From positions 248,001 through 312,000 of the forward strand of contig JABSSW010000004.1 in NCBI GenBank assembly GCA_018902385.1: a DNA stretch of 64,000 bases, given 5' to 3'. The stretch is from Physcia stellaris (Eukaryota > Ascomycota > Lecanoromycetes > Caliciales > Physciaceae). Below, piece by piece: positions 35,020 through 46,271 of this stretch. A model generated the notes under the pieces. The model was not told the origin of the DNA and ran no database searches. It was given only the letters and a program-made list of their open reading frames with translations. Each line of letters opens with the position of its first letter. The stretch's first letter is position 1. A program made the translations under genes and the position numbers.

Positions 35020-36695
35020 TCAGCTCCACCCCATCCCTTCCAGAATGCATTTCGACTCGTTTGCTGCCAAGCCGCTGACGCCCAAAGCTCGAACTTGTGT
35101 TCCTCGTCTCAATCGTTGCAGTCCAACCGCAACTTTCCAAGCTTCCTCTTGTGGGAGGATGAAGACATATCGCTTGCCTTCTTGGTCCCGAATGCTGGCC
35201 CGAAGGACATGCAGCTCTTTGGATTGACCGCTCTGTAAAGTTTCACTGTTAGTATTTATTCCCAACGATGATGCATCCAAACAGGAACAGCTTTGCAATG
35301 TGCGATTAGATTAGCAAGACAAATATCTGACTCTTCAGCTGTTGGCGCCTTGGTCGCCACCTTTTTGCCAAAAAGTCCAGAAGCAGCAGCAGCAGATCGC
35401 GATGCAGGATTGGAGCCAGAGCTTGCTCCCAAATGCAGGTGGGGACACCATACCTCTACCAGTTTCAAAGTCCAAGCCTTGACATCCCATTCACGCTGCG
35501 GTACACCCCGTACGTCATCATCAATGAATAGGCCTTCCGTAGTGATTCTCAGTATCAGACCATCGGTCACGGAACCTATGCCGGACACCAATTGCGCAAT
35601 CGGAACCTTCTGAAAGGTATTGTTAAACGAGTACACCGCTTTCAGAACGATTTTGTCAGGATCTTTGCTGCGATAGGGACCTCGATGTGAAGGTGGTGGC
35701 GTGGTTCGACTGGTTGATTGGGAAGGGGCGTAAGAGGACTCGGAGTATATCGAGGAAGCAGTCTTTGGTCCTGACCGTTTTGGTTCGTCGTATGGTCTAT
35801 ATGAGTAAGCATCATCTTCCGTAGCCGTCTTAGCTGTTGGTTGTTGATGCCTTTTGCTGGGTGATGGAGGTCTGGGAGGATCGGGCTTCTTCGGATTGGG
35901 TGGAGGTGCTGCTGCTGCAGCCGCCGCCGCCGCCTGAGCCCTTTCTTTAGCTAATTTCTCGAGTCTCTCTCTTCTCTCCCTTATTTCTCTTTCGCGAGCG
36001 TCTTTCTCTCTTTGCTTCTCCCGTTCCTTCTCCTCCTCTTCTCGTTTCTTTCGTATCTCGTCTAACCTCCGCCGGGCTTCCTCTTTCTTTCTTGTTTCTT
36101 CCCTTGCCTTTTCCCAGCTACCCTTCGCGGCACCCGCGAAGGTAGATCCATTGGTATGCGTGCCAGGATCAGCGGGCCCGCTGTTCGCTCGTTGCCAGGT
36201 TGGTTTGGGAGGAGCCCTAAACTCAGGCCCAGCGCTAGGTTGAGGCTGCGGCTGCGGCTGAGGTTGTGGTTGTGGTTGGGGCTGCGGTTGCGGAGGTGGT
36301 TCTGGAGCGGGATTGCTGCGAGCATGCGTATGAGAAGCACCTCCAGCACCCCCTTCGGTGTGCCCTCCACCTTCTGCTTGCGTCTTGCCCCAGGCCCATG
36401 CTACGACAGCTACCCCCATCATGAGGACGACCACCCCCATACCGCCACTTGCGACCATCGTTGCAATCCAGTCTTTCAGGACGGGGAACACTATTGACCA
36501 GATGGCTACCGCAAGAATTGTGCACGCGACACCAGCGAGGAAACTGTTTCGGTGCGGTTGCAAGGAAGGCAGGTATAGGAAACCGCTACCAGCCGAATGT
36601 GGCGGAATTATGAAGATATCGTAGTTGCCATTTGGAAGACCTCCTCTTTCGCCGGGGTGACTGCCGTGCGGCGGTGGTGGAGGGGGGGCGTTCAT
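35020..36695 (-). CDS. Membrane protein with QP repeat and charged coiled coil, function unknown
   Basis: Two exons (36695-35289, 35232-35020) give 539 residues. Order: Pro-rich start; two hydrophobic segments (SFLAGVACTILAVAIWSIVF and VASGGMGVVVLMMGVAVVAW); a PQPQPQ run; a highly charged coiled coil at about residues 195-255 (KKREEEEKEREKQREKDARE); an alanine run; a Ser/Pro linker; then a folded C-terminal region beginning DKIVLKAVYSFNNTFQKVPI and ending IRDQEGKRYVFILPQEEAWK. The intron (35233-35288) ends at a good TACTAAC/ACAG site, but its donor (GTTCCT) is weak, so the junction is tentative. I do not recognise the family. The layout suggests an ER or organelle membrane anchor with a cytosolic C-terminal domain. 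Confidence 0.65.
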
Positions 36696-37815
36696 TGCCT
36701 GGCCTTTGCTGCACCGGAAGGAGAGAAAAGAAGGATTGTCTGGAGGGTATTGGTTGTATTATCGTGCTGTTGGCGTTTGCGCAGGATCTTGCAACTGACA
36801 AGGCCGCAAGCTATCTTCCACGGATCGGTGCTTCATGTTACCGCTTTCCGTTTGTTGCGCCCTCGATGGTGCTTCGCTTTCGGAAATGATTACGATGTAA
36901 ACATTCCTGAAGTAGCACTTCTTATGGTTGTAGCTTCGAGGATGAGGGCCGGTGGAAGATATGGGTTTGCGGACGAAATGCTGTTGTAGATAAATGATCA
37001 GGATTACTCGGTGTTTAGGTTGGCTTGCAGCCAAAAAACATTCAACACCCACGCCAAGAGATGACGGCTGTTCCCGCACTTGCAAGTTGAAACCACGTGA
37101 AGCGAGGGATCTAAGGCACGAACCCGAGATAATCGATAAATTTTCACGGCTGGATCACAAGATTCAGAGAAGGACGAAGCTTATGGGGATTTATGGAAGG
37201 GATGATCCATGTTTATGATCACGGCAATACCAAATATGCAGTCGCGCCCATGCCCCGGAGTCAGGAGGCATGTTCTGACAGAAGGTGACTGTCATAAATT
37301 GTCATAGGCTCAGCAATCAGCAAATCACGATTTCCAGCTTTCGCAGCCAAGCCTGAGCTGCTCAGGCCGATGATGATTCCCCACCTTCCGAACGAATGAG
37401 ACGGCGAGTCATGCAGAATCCTGGTCGAGCGCGAAGAAACGCAGGAGTCTTTTCTACCCTTTAGGCACAAGTCCTACACACCGCATGCAACTCGCAGTGA
37501 TGATACAATTTTCTCATCCTACTGCCGAATGCCGGCGCGTAAATAACAAGAAAATCGCGACTGTTTAGGGGAAATTGAAGCCTGCCGAGCCTGCACCATG
37601 CACGCTAGCAGCCAGGGCAACGGGCAACGGTTTCCGGCTCTAGTTGGAAATAGGTAAAGCTTGGTACCTTATCTCCGGCGATTTCTCTTGGACTTGGCCA
37701 ATCGGTATCTGCCGATGACGGTGGCTTCACGAGTCATGTGCATAGGGAAATATCGAAAGCAATAGTGCATCAACACCTTGTATTACCTGCGCTTATCATA
37801 CGACAAAGAAAGACC
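36696..37815. promoter_or_regulatory. Divergent intergenic region upstream of ATG29
   Basis: 1.1 kb between two start codons reading outward. Short open frames only. It must contain the promoters of the QP-repeat membrane protein and of ATG29. No named motif recognised. Confidence 0.4.
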
Positions 37816-39345
37816 ATGGCTGCTCCCTCGAATCAGCAAAGTCCAGACGCTCGTGCTCCAAAATCTCAAGAGCAGGTTCCCAGTTTCACTGTTTTCGTTC
37901 GATTACCTTTTCCCCGGGGCGACTTTGTAGATCCACCACCTGTCAGTAGATAGTTTCTTACCGAAGTACATCGTACTCTAGGTCTTACGATAGCTAGGTT
38001 CAGTGGAGTTTTGCAAAAGATACAGCGCTCTGGGATATCATATCCAAAGCCTCGAACGGCAAAGATTTGGATTGTGAGTATATCGTGCTTCCTGATGGTG
38101 TAAGAGACTGATGACCATTTTCAAAAGGGCACGCATTGTTTGTCTTTGGAAACGCTAAATGAAGCCGCTCCGCTAAATGTAATGCTAGAGCTGAGGATTT
38201 CAACGTCACGCTGTCCTTCTTATTACAGCAGGCAGCATGGCTCTACGAAAGACATCTTTCCCAAGTACGGGCCCAGCTGCGAAAGGTCAATCGGCCCGTG
38301 TCTATTGGCACGCCACCAATGCCCAGCTCAGTATCTGGAAGCGGCTTTACTATGACTAGAGGCGGTAGCCATGGTATGACCTCTTCTGGTTATATCGATG
38401 TAGACTCTGATATCAGCAGGTTCCCGTGTGCCATCATCCCTTGCACACCGAAATCGGGAGACTGGTATAATGAGGGATGACGTGGTATCTCCAGATCCTC
38501 CCACCCAGATCAAGGGTAAGAATCAAGGCATTGCTCAGCTCTCAGAGCTGACGCTAACCACTGTTAAAGGCCCCCGCATGTCCCGGACCTCGTCAACGAA
38601 CACTGTGTATCAGATCCAGAAATCATCACCTATTGCAAATCAAATTGCCGAAGTAAACCCAACTGCTATCGAACAAGGTGGCAATGCAAGTCATGATTCC
38701 CACCGCAAGCCCGTTGATACTTCCCCACGACAGCAGAGACAGTCATTCGACCGACCTCGGACCCCATCAGCAAAAGCCCGAGAGTCCAGCTCCTCCTCAT
38801 CAGAATCCGAGTCCGAAGCCGAAGCCCCAATGTCACGCAGCCGACTCTACACACGACGACCGCGTTTCTCAGCTTCCAAAGCACCCTTAAATGCCCTCTC
38901 GGACGCAGACGAAGATTCGGAAGACTCGCCTCCATTCCTACCATTCTCAGACCCGAAAGTCCCCAACAAACCCACCCCTCAAGCCCAAGACCCCAGCGCC
39001 ACATTACGGATCCCGCCCAAAGAGCAAGCCTCCCAGAAACCAGAGACCAAGTCCAAACAGACCTTGAAACCAACCCGAACCGTGAACTCGTCCTCCTCCT
39101 CCGCGCAGTCGCAGCCCGCCCGTTCGCCACAGGTGCCCCTTTCCTCGCTGTCCCCGCGCCAGCGACGGCTGGCGAAGGAGGGCAGTGAAGGGACGCCGAG
39201 CATGGGCAGCAGCTTCAGCGACCTGGACGATGCGAGCGTGACGCAGAGTGCGCTTGAGGAGGCGCTGGCCAATGAGATGACGCACGGCGGTGTGGCGAGT
39301 CGGATGAGTACTATTAGCCAGGCGTTGAGGTCGAGGTATCTCTGA
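37816..39345 (+). CDS. ATG29: Autophagy protein ATG29
   Basis: Scaffold subunit of the Atg17-Atg29-Atg31 complex that starts phagophore assembly. Six exons (37816-37941, 37998-38073, 38128-38137, 38189-38373, 38420-38515, 38570-39345) total 422 residues. The family N-terminus is exact in style: FTVFVRLPFPRGDFVDPPPV-QW, LWDIISKASNGKDLDWHALA, VTLSFLLQQAAWLYERHLSQ. The C-terminus also matches (LSPRQRRLAKEGSEGTPSMG, SSFSDLDDASVTQSALEEAL, RMSTISQALRSRYL). The middle is Ser/Pro-rich and disordered. Exon 3 is a 10 bp micro-exon (GGCACGCATT) coding the conserved W-H-A-L junction. Skipping it would create an immediate TAG. All introns are GT-AG and 46-56 bp. Confidence 0.93.
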
Positions 39346-40322
39346 TTCATTCACTAGCCTTAGGTCTCAACATTCCCTATGCATTCGTCTCTGATATTCT
39401 ATGCTCTCCTACAGCCTAATAATATCGTGCAATTGGCCCCGAACGTTCGAGAAGCGTGAAGGTGAAGATTACTCAGACCCAGTCTTTGGACCTGGCATAA
39501 GGAGGGAATATGAATCCGTTCAACCTTTCCGAAGCAGTACCACATCAAGCCCACTAGATACAGAGATGACAACCCATGATATATCCGCCTTTACGCCTCT
39601 GCTGTTCCATGCAAAGGTACACGGGTATGTACGCCTGAAGCCATGTAATGTAGATGGGTCGATATCTAGCGCCAGGGATGGGGCGGGATGATGGAAATTA
39701 AGACATTTGTTTAATCGGGCTTTGCCTCGTTATTGAGATTCCGTTGCTTGGGGTGTATAATCTTCGTTGATGCTCTGGCCATGCACCATGTGGGACCATT
39801 TTTTTTTTTTTTTCGAGAAACACGAGGGACGCCTAGAAGAAGTTGGTCTTTGCTGTGGGTATGCGGAGATAAGGGTTGAGGCAAGGGGTAGATGGAGATG
39901 GCGATGGAGAAGAGGATAGAGATGGCTAGTGGCTAGGATGAGGTGATCGAAAAGTAGATCAGCGAAAGATAAGATACTTCAACTAAGTAGATTCATATAG
40001 CCCCCTAGATTCGATAAAATACCCATACTACCTACCAGAGCTTACGGTCCTGCATATCCAGAGTGAAATAGCAGATAGACAGGTTTTTATCTTTTCATCT
40101 TCGCATATATTGCTTCCGTGCTCGCTACCGCGCCATTCCCCCGATGCTTTGGATATCCCAGATTCCTACTAATCGGTGCCGTAATCATCATAGCAGTGCT
40201 CAACCTCCGTCCGTATGCGCCAGACGCCACCATCGCTTTGGTATCCCATCAGCTGGAAAATAACTCAGACATCCGCAGCCGACCGAGAAGAGAGTTTTCA
40301 TCGCAGTAGAAAGAAACCTGGT
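39346..40322. other. Convergent intergenic region
   Basis: 3' flanks of ATG29 (+) and the MAPKK gene (-). A 15-base T run lies at 39799-39813. No gene. Confidence 0.45.
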
Positions 40323-41986
40323 TCATTCTTTCCAACCCCAAACCTTGGCCAGGAAGTGTTGCATGTTGACCCTCTTGCCCTTCATCTCCACGATCCATGG
40401 GTGTTCGAGCATTCGCCAAGGGGTCGCGCGTCGAGAGGGTTCTTTCTCCAGACTATGATTCGCGGATGGTCAGTAACTCCCATTGTTGTCAAGAAAACCG
40501 ATCTAATGACTCACCAGCACTCGATGAAGTATTTGAAATTCTCCCCCCATTTGATCCCGTTACCCTGCGTATCGACCTCGTCCTTCAATTTGGGGATGGG
40601 CTGTCGGACGATATAAGTCAGAAGGTCGATGAGACCTGCCTTCGGTTGCATCTCGCTCCCATCTGCCGGGAATGGAAATCGATGTTGTGCGACTTCCAGT
40701 AATGTCACGCCCAACGACCATACATCGGAGGTGATGGTATATGATTGTCCCGTGATCCGTTCAGGCGCCATGTAATACGAAGTACCTATGAAGGTATTCG
40801 CATCTCCTTTGGTACCGAATTCTCCAGAGACTCCGAAGTCGCACAGCTTCACTTGTCCGTTGCGGCAGAGCAGGATGTTTGACGGCTTGATATCACGATG
40901 TATGATTTTTCGTCCGTGTAAATACGTGAGCCCATTGAGTACCCCTTCGGCGACTTTGCCAAGGACTTTCTCGCCTGTCCGGCCTCCTAGCTTTTTGACT
41001 TCCTTGTAGACGCCATCCAGCGATCCGCCTTCGCAGAACTCCATTGCTATGCTGATAGTGCCGCTTATGTCGTCGAATTGGCCATAGTACCTGCATATGT
41101 GCTCACTGGCACACTCTTTGTTGAAAGCCAATTCTCGCTTGATTTGCTTTTTGACATCAGGATTTGGGTCGGTGGTTATGATCTAGGGAAGTCGTCAGGC
41201 ACATTCGTCAGTCTATAATGAGATAGTTACCTTCAATGCAAACTCGGTTTTTCCTTTCTTGAGCCTGCATCTCGTAACTGCACCACCAGCACCTTCACCC
41301 AGACTTCCAATTTCAATGATCTGCTTCTGTTCGCTCGCGGCTTTCCATCCGTCGTCATCCAGATCTTCTACATCCAAGTCACGGCCCATCTCCAAACTGA
41401 GCTTCTCGAGATCAGGTAGTACATGATTACTGCTCTCTCGTTCCATCGCAGTGCTACCAAGATCGGTGGAATAAACCGAGCTTATGGCGGAAGCAGGATC
41501 TGGCGTGCCAGCCGGTTGCCGCGAGCCTACGGTGGAGAAGCCGGAGGATGAAGCTGATGTAGGCCCACTGGTCCTTCCATCAACCATGGTGAAACTGTCC
41601 GATCGCGAATGCCCGCTAGCATCACTGACTCCCCCAGCTGAGCTCATGAGAGGCTGTGGAGATGGTCGGCCGTTTGCAAGGGATGGCCCTTCTTGTGGTG
41701 TAGTATTGCTTCCCATAGGGGTTGCCAATTGTAGTCGCGGGGGAGTGGGTCGCGAGGAAGGTCGGGGTGGTTGCGTTAAGGGTGCGAGATCTGGAACAGA
41801 GCTGTTGCCGGCAACAGGTTTCTGGCTAGGTGATGGAGGTATAGCAAGTCCAAGACGGGGTGTTCTGGCACCACCACCGCCGCCACGACTTCCACCCGGG
41901 ATTGGTGGCCGCAGGAGAGGCGCTGGGGAAGACATTGCTTTGGACCTTTCAATCTCGTCGGGCTGCAGGCTGGGATCGGCAGACAT
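40323..41986 (-). CDS. mkk2: MAP kinase kinase of the cell-wall-integrity pathway (MKK1/MKK2 type)
   Basis: Dual-specificity kinase that activates the Slt2/MpkA MAP kinase downstream of PKC and Bck1. Three exons (41986-41231, 41182-40452 interrupted by an intron at 40453-40514, then 40452-40323) leave all kinase motifs in frame. The disordered N-terminus has [14 protein letters not shown] and a Ser/Pro-rich region typical of fungal Mkk proteins. The kinase domain shows the Gly-rich loop [19 protein letters not shown], the lysine in EFALK, the catalytic loop [16 protein letters not shown] in [20 protein letters not shown], and [20 protein letters not shown]. The C-terminus has [20 protein letters not shown] and ends VWGWKE, as in filamentous-fungal orthologues. 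The activation-loop S/T residues are present, so the kinase should be activatable. Confidence 0.93.
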
Positions 41987-42895
41987 GACGGAATGTTTGA
42001 GAAGAGCACAGTTGAAGACCAGGATAATGATTCAAATGGTTGTTTGGCTCCTTGAGGTTGATGGGATTTGGCTTGTCCGGTTCGACAAGGTAATTACAGG
42101 AATGAATGTATGACAGTCACCACAGTCCAAGGATGTCGCGAGTCCAGCTTGCGACAATAAATATATACCTAGCTTAGCAATCTTGAATATTCCAGTACCA
42201 AGTCCTGCTGGCTGCCGGCAAAGATTCTCCAGAATCCTGACGAGTATGTCGAGTCACCGAGCTGCAGCTAGAAGCTTTCTTAGCCCGTTATTAGCCAATC
42301 GGTTTGTTTCGCCCGAGAAGGAGCGAGAAAGCCACGAGGGAGATGTTCGTGGACGTCTAGGTTCAATTGTGAATATGCAAGTCTTTACGGAACGAGCGAA
42401 GGTAGATTAGGAGAGGAGTTTTTAGTCGAAGGATGATAGTCGCCGCGTGGTAGCACATGTCAACTTTTGGTTACCTACTCCATACACTAGAACTAGCGCA
42501 TCTGTATCATAGTGTTTCGGGAAGCGCCGTCATCAAACACGACCACAGACCTTCATTATGATCATTCGGATCACCGCTGATCTTGTCGAATATATGCAGT
42601 GGCGGTCGCCTTCCATTGTGCTTTCGCTGCTCGGCCAAGTCTGCATACCTTACTCACTTCGCACGATCCGGGTGCTTGCCTAACCACTATAAAGAAGATT
42701 CACAGCCAGATGCCTGAGGCCACGAGTATCCGCTCTTGATGCTTCCAAGCTCATTTCATGTTTTTGGCGAGTCCATGACTACAAGTTGCGCTGGATTAAT
42801 CCTAGTTTTACACGAGCAGGATATCTCTTTCTAAGACACTTCCCCTGCTTGAAACTTCTTACATCTCTACTCGGAGCTTCTTACTCAAATCTGCC
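41987..42895. other. Divergent intergenic region
   Basis: About 900 bp between the MAPKK start (-) and the next small gene (+). Presumed promoters. No supported gene. Confidence 0.4.
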
Positions 42896-43329
42896 ATGAC
42901 GACTCAAGAACCGCTCCTCAAACGCATTATTTTCCGACTCAAAGTGACTGATACAAGCGAGACCGATGATCCTTTATACATTGTCAATGCCTATCTTTCT
43001 CAAAGCAAACTAGCTTTGAACAAAGATTATCTCTCTCCACATTACATACACATACAACCGCAGGAAGGTCGCCGTTATCACCTCATTCTAGACATGAACC
43101 ATGCGGAAGCGCCCTCCGATATCAAGATTCAAGATATACATCACGAAATGTATGGAGTACGCCTGCATGAAAACGACGAACCGTGAGTTCATGTTGATCA
43201 AATCGAATCTTAATACACTAATCTGTCATCAGCGTTTTCGTGCCACTCGAGGGAATGTATTTGACGCATGCACGACACTATTCTAGGCGCTACTGGTGGG
43301 GTGCTGACAAGCATGGCGAAGCGCCGTAA
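42896..43329 (+). CDS. Small uncharacterised protein
   Basis: Two exons (42896-43182, 43233-43329) with a clean 50 bp GT-AG intron give 127 residues. The sequence begins MTTQEPLLKRIIFRLKVTDT and looks like a small folded alpha/beta protein, with alternating hydrophobic strands such as YIHIQPQEGRRYHLILDM. It ends with an aromatic, basic stretch (THARHYSRRYWWGADKHGEA). No signal peptide, membrane segment or known motif. The good splice junction supports a real gene, but I cannot name a family. Confidence 0.55.
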
Positions 43330-43733
43330 TATCTTCTTGAATCATTCGCGTCTCTTGGAAGAAAGATTTCTCTCTCCTATCATTGGTTGGAAAGTAGATA
43401 TGTATAATCATTATAAGACCAGATTGTCGCTTGAGTATTTCCCTGTAAATTGGTCTTATCTGCCACAGGATGAGCTCTCGAAATCCTCGTAGAGGGTTTG
43501 AATTGAAGCAACCCTATCCTCAAGCGAGGCCTGCTTCTACGTTCACCCTTTTTGCTTGCCCGAATCATCTCCTTGGCTCTTACAAAAGTTCAGTTGCTTC
43601 GCATCTTCCAATCCCCATCCGTTTAGCAGCTCCCATTCCTAAGCAGATTCTATTCCATTAGGAGAATCAGAGTGGTTCTTTGCGGTCAATATTAGCACAC
43701 GTCATTCGGGATCGCAGCTCTCAACCTGCCACC

Positions 43734-44443
43734 ATGCAGCTTTGCACCTTATCTCTCCCTTGTTTGACCTTCCTCCTAATGGCACAAAACGCGATTGCAG
43801 TGCCAGTGGCGTTTGAGCGAGGTGCAACAGCCCCGTTAGACGGTATAGTCTCGATGCCGCCATGTGTTCAGGGTCACAATGGGACTGAGTCGTATGAAAT
43901 AGGCATCGGCACTATCGTCTTAGACGTGAACCTCGATAAGAGGTCTCCAGGTCAGTTGGTTGAATCTGTGTTTTCTCCAAATGATGCTTGTGCTCAAATT
44001 CAATAGAAATTGTCAACATCATGGGCCACTCCCGTGCAGGCCAGATTACGCACGATGTCTCCCACTATTTTCAGCCGGCAACCCCAAAGCAACGCTTAGT
44101 ACACCATATGAATACCTCGAAAGCCCTTACGAATCCTACGCTTGAGCAGATCATGATTTCGGACCATCCTCCGTTTATAAAGAGGGACGAAGACTTGGTT
44201 ACTGCAGTGGCCAAAGGAATTCCTGTCCCTTCAGAGGCAACAACAAATAATGGGAACGACTTCGTGGACTTTGTCCGCGTTGTTTCGCGAATCCTGGGTC
44301 GCCCTTTCCAGCGGAATGATGATGGCGTTGCTAGAGGATATCCTTTCCGCGAAGGTGATTCTGGCTTGCTCGTAGGCTCACAGGATGATCCAGCGATTCG
44401 CCGTTTATCGCCAAGAGCATTACACGCTAAAGAGCATGCATGA
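43734..44443 (+). CDS. Small predicted secreted protein
   Basis: Two exons (43734-43950, 44007-44443) give 217 residues. The N-terminus is a good signal peptide (MQLCTLSLPCLTFLLMAQNA, cleaving near AIAVP), and the start has a favourable CACC context. A dibasic LDKR site near residue 70 could be cut by a Kex2-type protease. The mature part is hydrophilic and almost cysteine-free (one Cys in MPPCVQG), with NGT and NTS glycosylation sites. No enzyme motif seen. It is a candidate secreted or effector-like protein by size and signal only. Confidence 0.6.
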
Positions 44444-45480
44444 AATCCAAAGCTGAGTATCCTGTATCATCGATCTCCGAGCTGGTCCGGACCGTACGAT
44501 TCATCGGATGTCTGAAAGGACGGAAACTCAATCGAAAAGGGTGTTCTACTTCACATCTGGAAGATATTGATAAGGTATTGTCTAGTCAAAGGTCGGCGAT
44601 GGTCCCGAAGTCGTCTTATTCAGCTAACTCTGCGCTACAGTATCTCCCGGGCTTCTGCTACTCGTTTTGGGATTGCATCAGCTCTTACCTCGAAGAAGAA
44701 TGGCACCTGGCTTTTCATTTCAGCTCAGTGCAAAGGGATTGAGCGTCGTAAAGACTTTGGCTCTTCGTGATGCGATAGGGTTTTGGCATGTCCCAGCTCC
44801 CTAAATAGGAGTCACGAGTCTAGCGGACCTAATTCAATATACTTAAGTCTGATGCACTCTGGCTCATTGTTCCTTAGTACGGAGTACGATTGTTACATAT
44901 ATTGGTCGTTCAGTCTAACAATGGGAGGGCTGATAACTCTACAAGGAAATCCATTCCTCATGCAGAACTCAATTCTTGCTCTTCGTCAGCATTGACCCGT
45001 CGAGTACTGACTGACTCGGAGTTATGAATGGACGAGACAACATCATGCTAGCTTGCAAGCCATGGAATGGCTCTTTAGAGTTTAGACCTTACTACTGGTA
45101 TGTACGACCTTAGGTGCTAAGAGGCTAGCTACAGGAAATGGCCGTGCCTCAAATTATCTTATTCGCGCGCTACTAAATTCACATCTAGCCGTATGCGCCA
45201 TCCCCATCTCCGGTATTCGAGTTGTCAAGCAATGATATTTCTCCATAGAAAACCCGTCCTGGCATCCACAACGACTGACTTGTTCGCAACTGACTCACCT
45301 CTGCATTCCTGCAGTCGGAGGAGCGCAGTAAATAATTCCTGCGACCTGCCGTACCTGCCTTTGCCGGCATTTCAGCCACGTACGAGCATTACCGCACAGG
45401 CCAGCAGCGCACGGATGCCGTCTTCCATTTGGTCTGCTGAACAAGCGCACGGAGTAAACCGAGTTGCTTCTGCTCATACA
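44444..45480. other. Intergenic, no gene seen
   Basis: Only short open frames. I see no repeat or RNA gene. Together with the next entry this forms a 1.8 kb gene-poor gap before the Pth11-like gene. Confidence 0.35.
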
Positions 45481-46089
45481 TTAAATAGCGATTGGTCCGT
45501 CTACAATTGGATGAGAATGGGATTTTTCGGTATCCAGTAGCTGTTGCATTTGCAAGTATTTGGTAATCGAAGTTCTGCGTGCAGTAGGATATTGGATTAT
45601 TATCGAAGTCAATGGTCCAATCGTTGGCTCTGGCTCAGTCTGCGAGGTTGTTCTTCCTGCCGCCGCGGATATGGATGAAGATATCTTAATTTGACCTTGG
45701 CCCCCTCGGTCCCTGTTGCCCCTGCAAGGCACGAGACTGTGTGCTTGATCAGCTTCTAGGATATCTTCCGCATCTGCATATCCATGGCTGCAGAACTCGG
45801 TGCAATTAACCGCCAAGTATTCCCTTTCCGTCCAGTGTTTCCATGACATGGAGACCCACACAAATGCAGATGATGTGGATAGCTCCAGCATCCTTTCTAT
45901 CTCAGATACATAAGAAGTCTCGATAGTTGAGATACTATACTCTAATTTTTTCATTTCTGTATAGAATATGAGCGCAATGGCAAATGCAACAGCACAAACG
46001 CAGGCTGCACTTGCGCTTTTACCCCAGTGTATAGTCAGTTGACGGCGTCCTATCCTCTGAAGTATCCTGACATATAAATCGAACAGCAA
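45481..46089 (-). CDS. Doubtful hypothetical membrane protein
   Basis: A 202-codon frame with one hydrophobic segment (ASAACVCAVAFAIALIFYT) near residues 25-45, a following stretch with paired cysteines (NCTEFCSHGY) and a low-complexity C-terminus. Its length is above chance, but no family motif or splice support backs it. It could be a young or decaying gene, or a chance frame. Confidence 0.25.
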   Translation of the reverse strand: MLFDLYVRILQRIGRRQLTIHWGKSASAACVCAVAFAIALIFYTEMKKLEYSISTIETSYVSEIERMLELSTSSAFVWVSMSWKHWTEREYLAVNCTEFCSHGYADAEDILEADQAHSLVPCRGNRDRGGQGQIKISSSISAAAGRTTSQTEPEPTIGPLTSIIIQYPTARRTSITKYLQMQQLLDTEKSHSHPIVDGPIAI

Positions 46090-46271
46090 GCTCCGGCTTT
46101 GCAGGCTATCGCCGCAAGCAATTGTGGGCTCGACATTCCATGCATTTGCCAGAATGATGGATTTCTTACAGCCCTACAAGGTGCTGTTCTCATAGAATGC
46201 AAATCGACTGATCAAAACAGTGAGTATAGCACCAACTATGTCGGTCTGAGAACAGTCTGACATGATTCCCC

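Noticed and set aside
39799-39813. Poly-T as the tail of a retroposed sequence on the minus strand
   Set aside because: No target-site duplication or element body is visible beside it.
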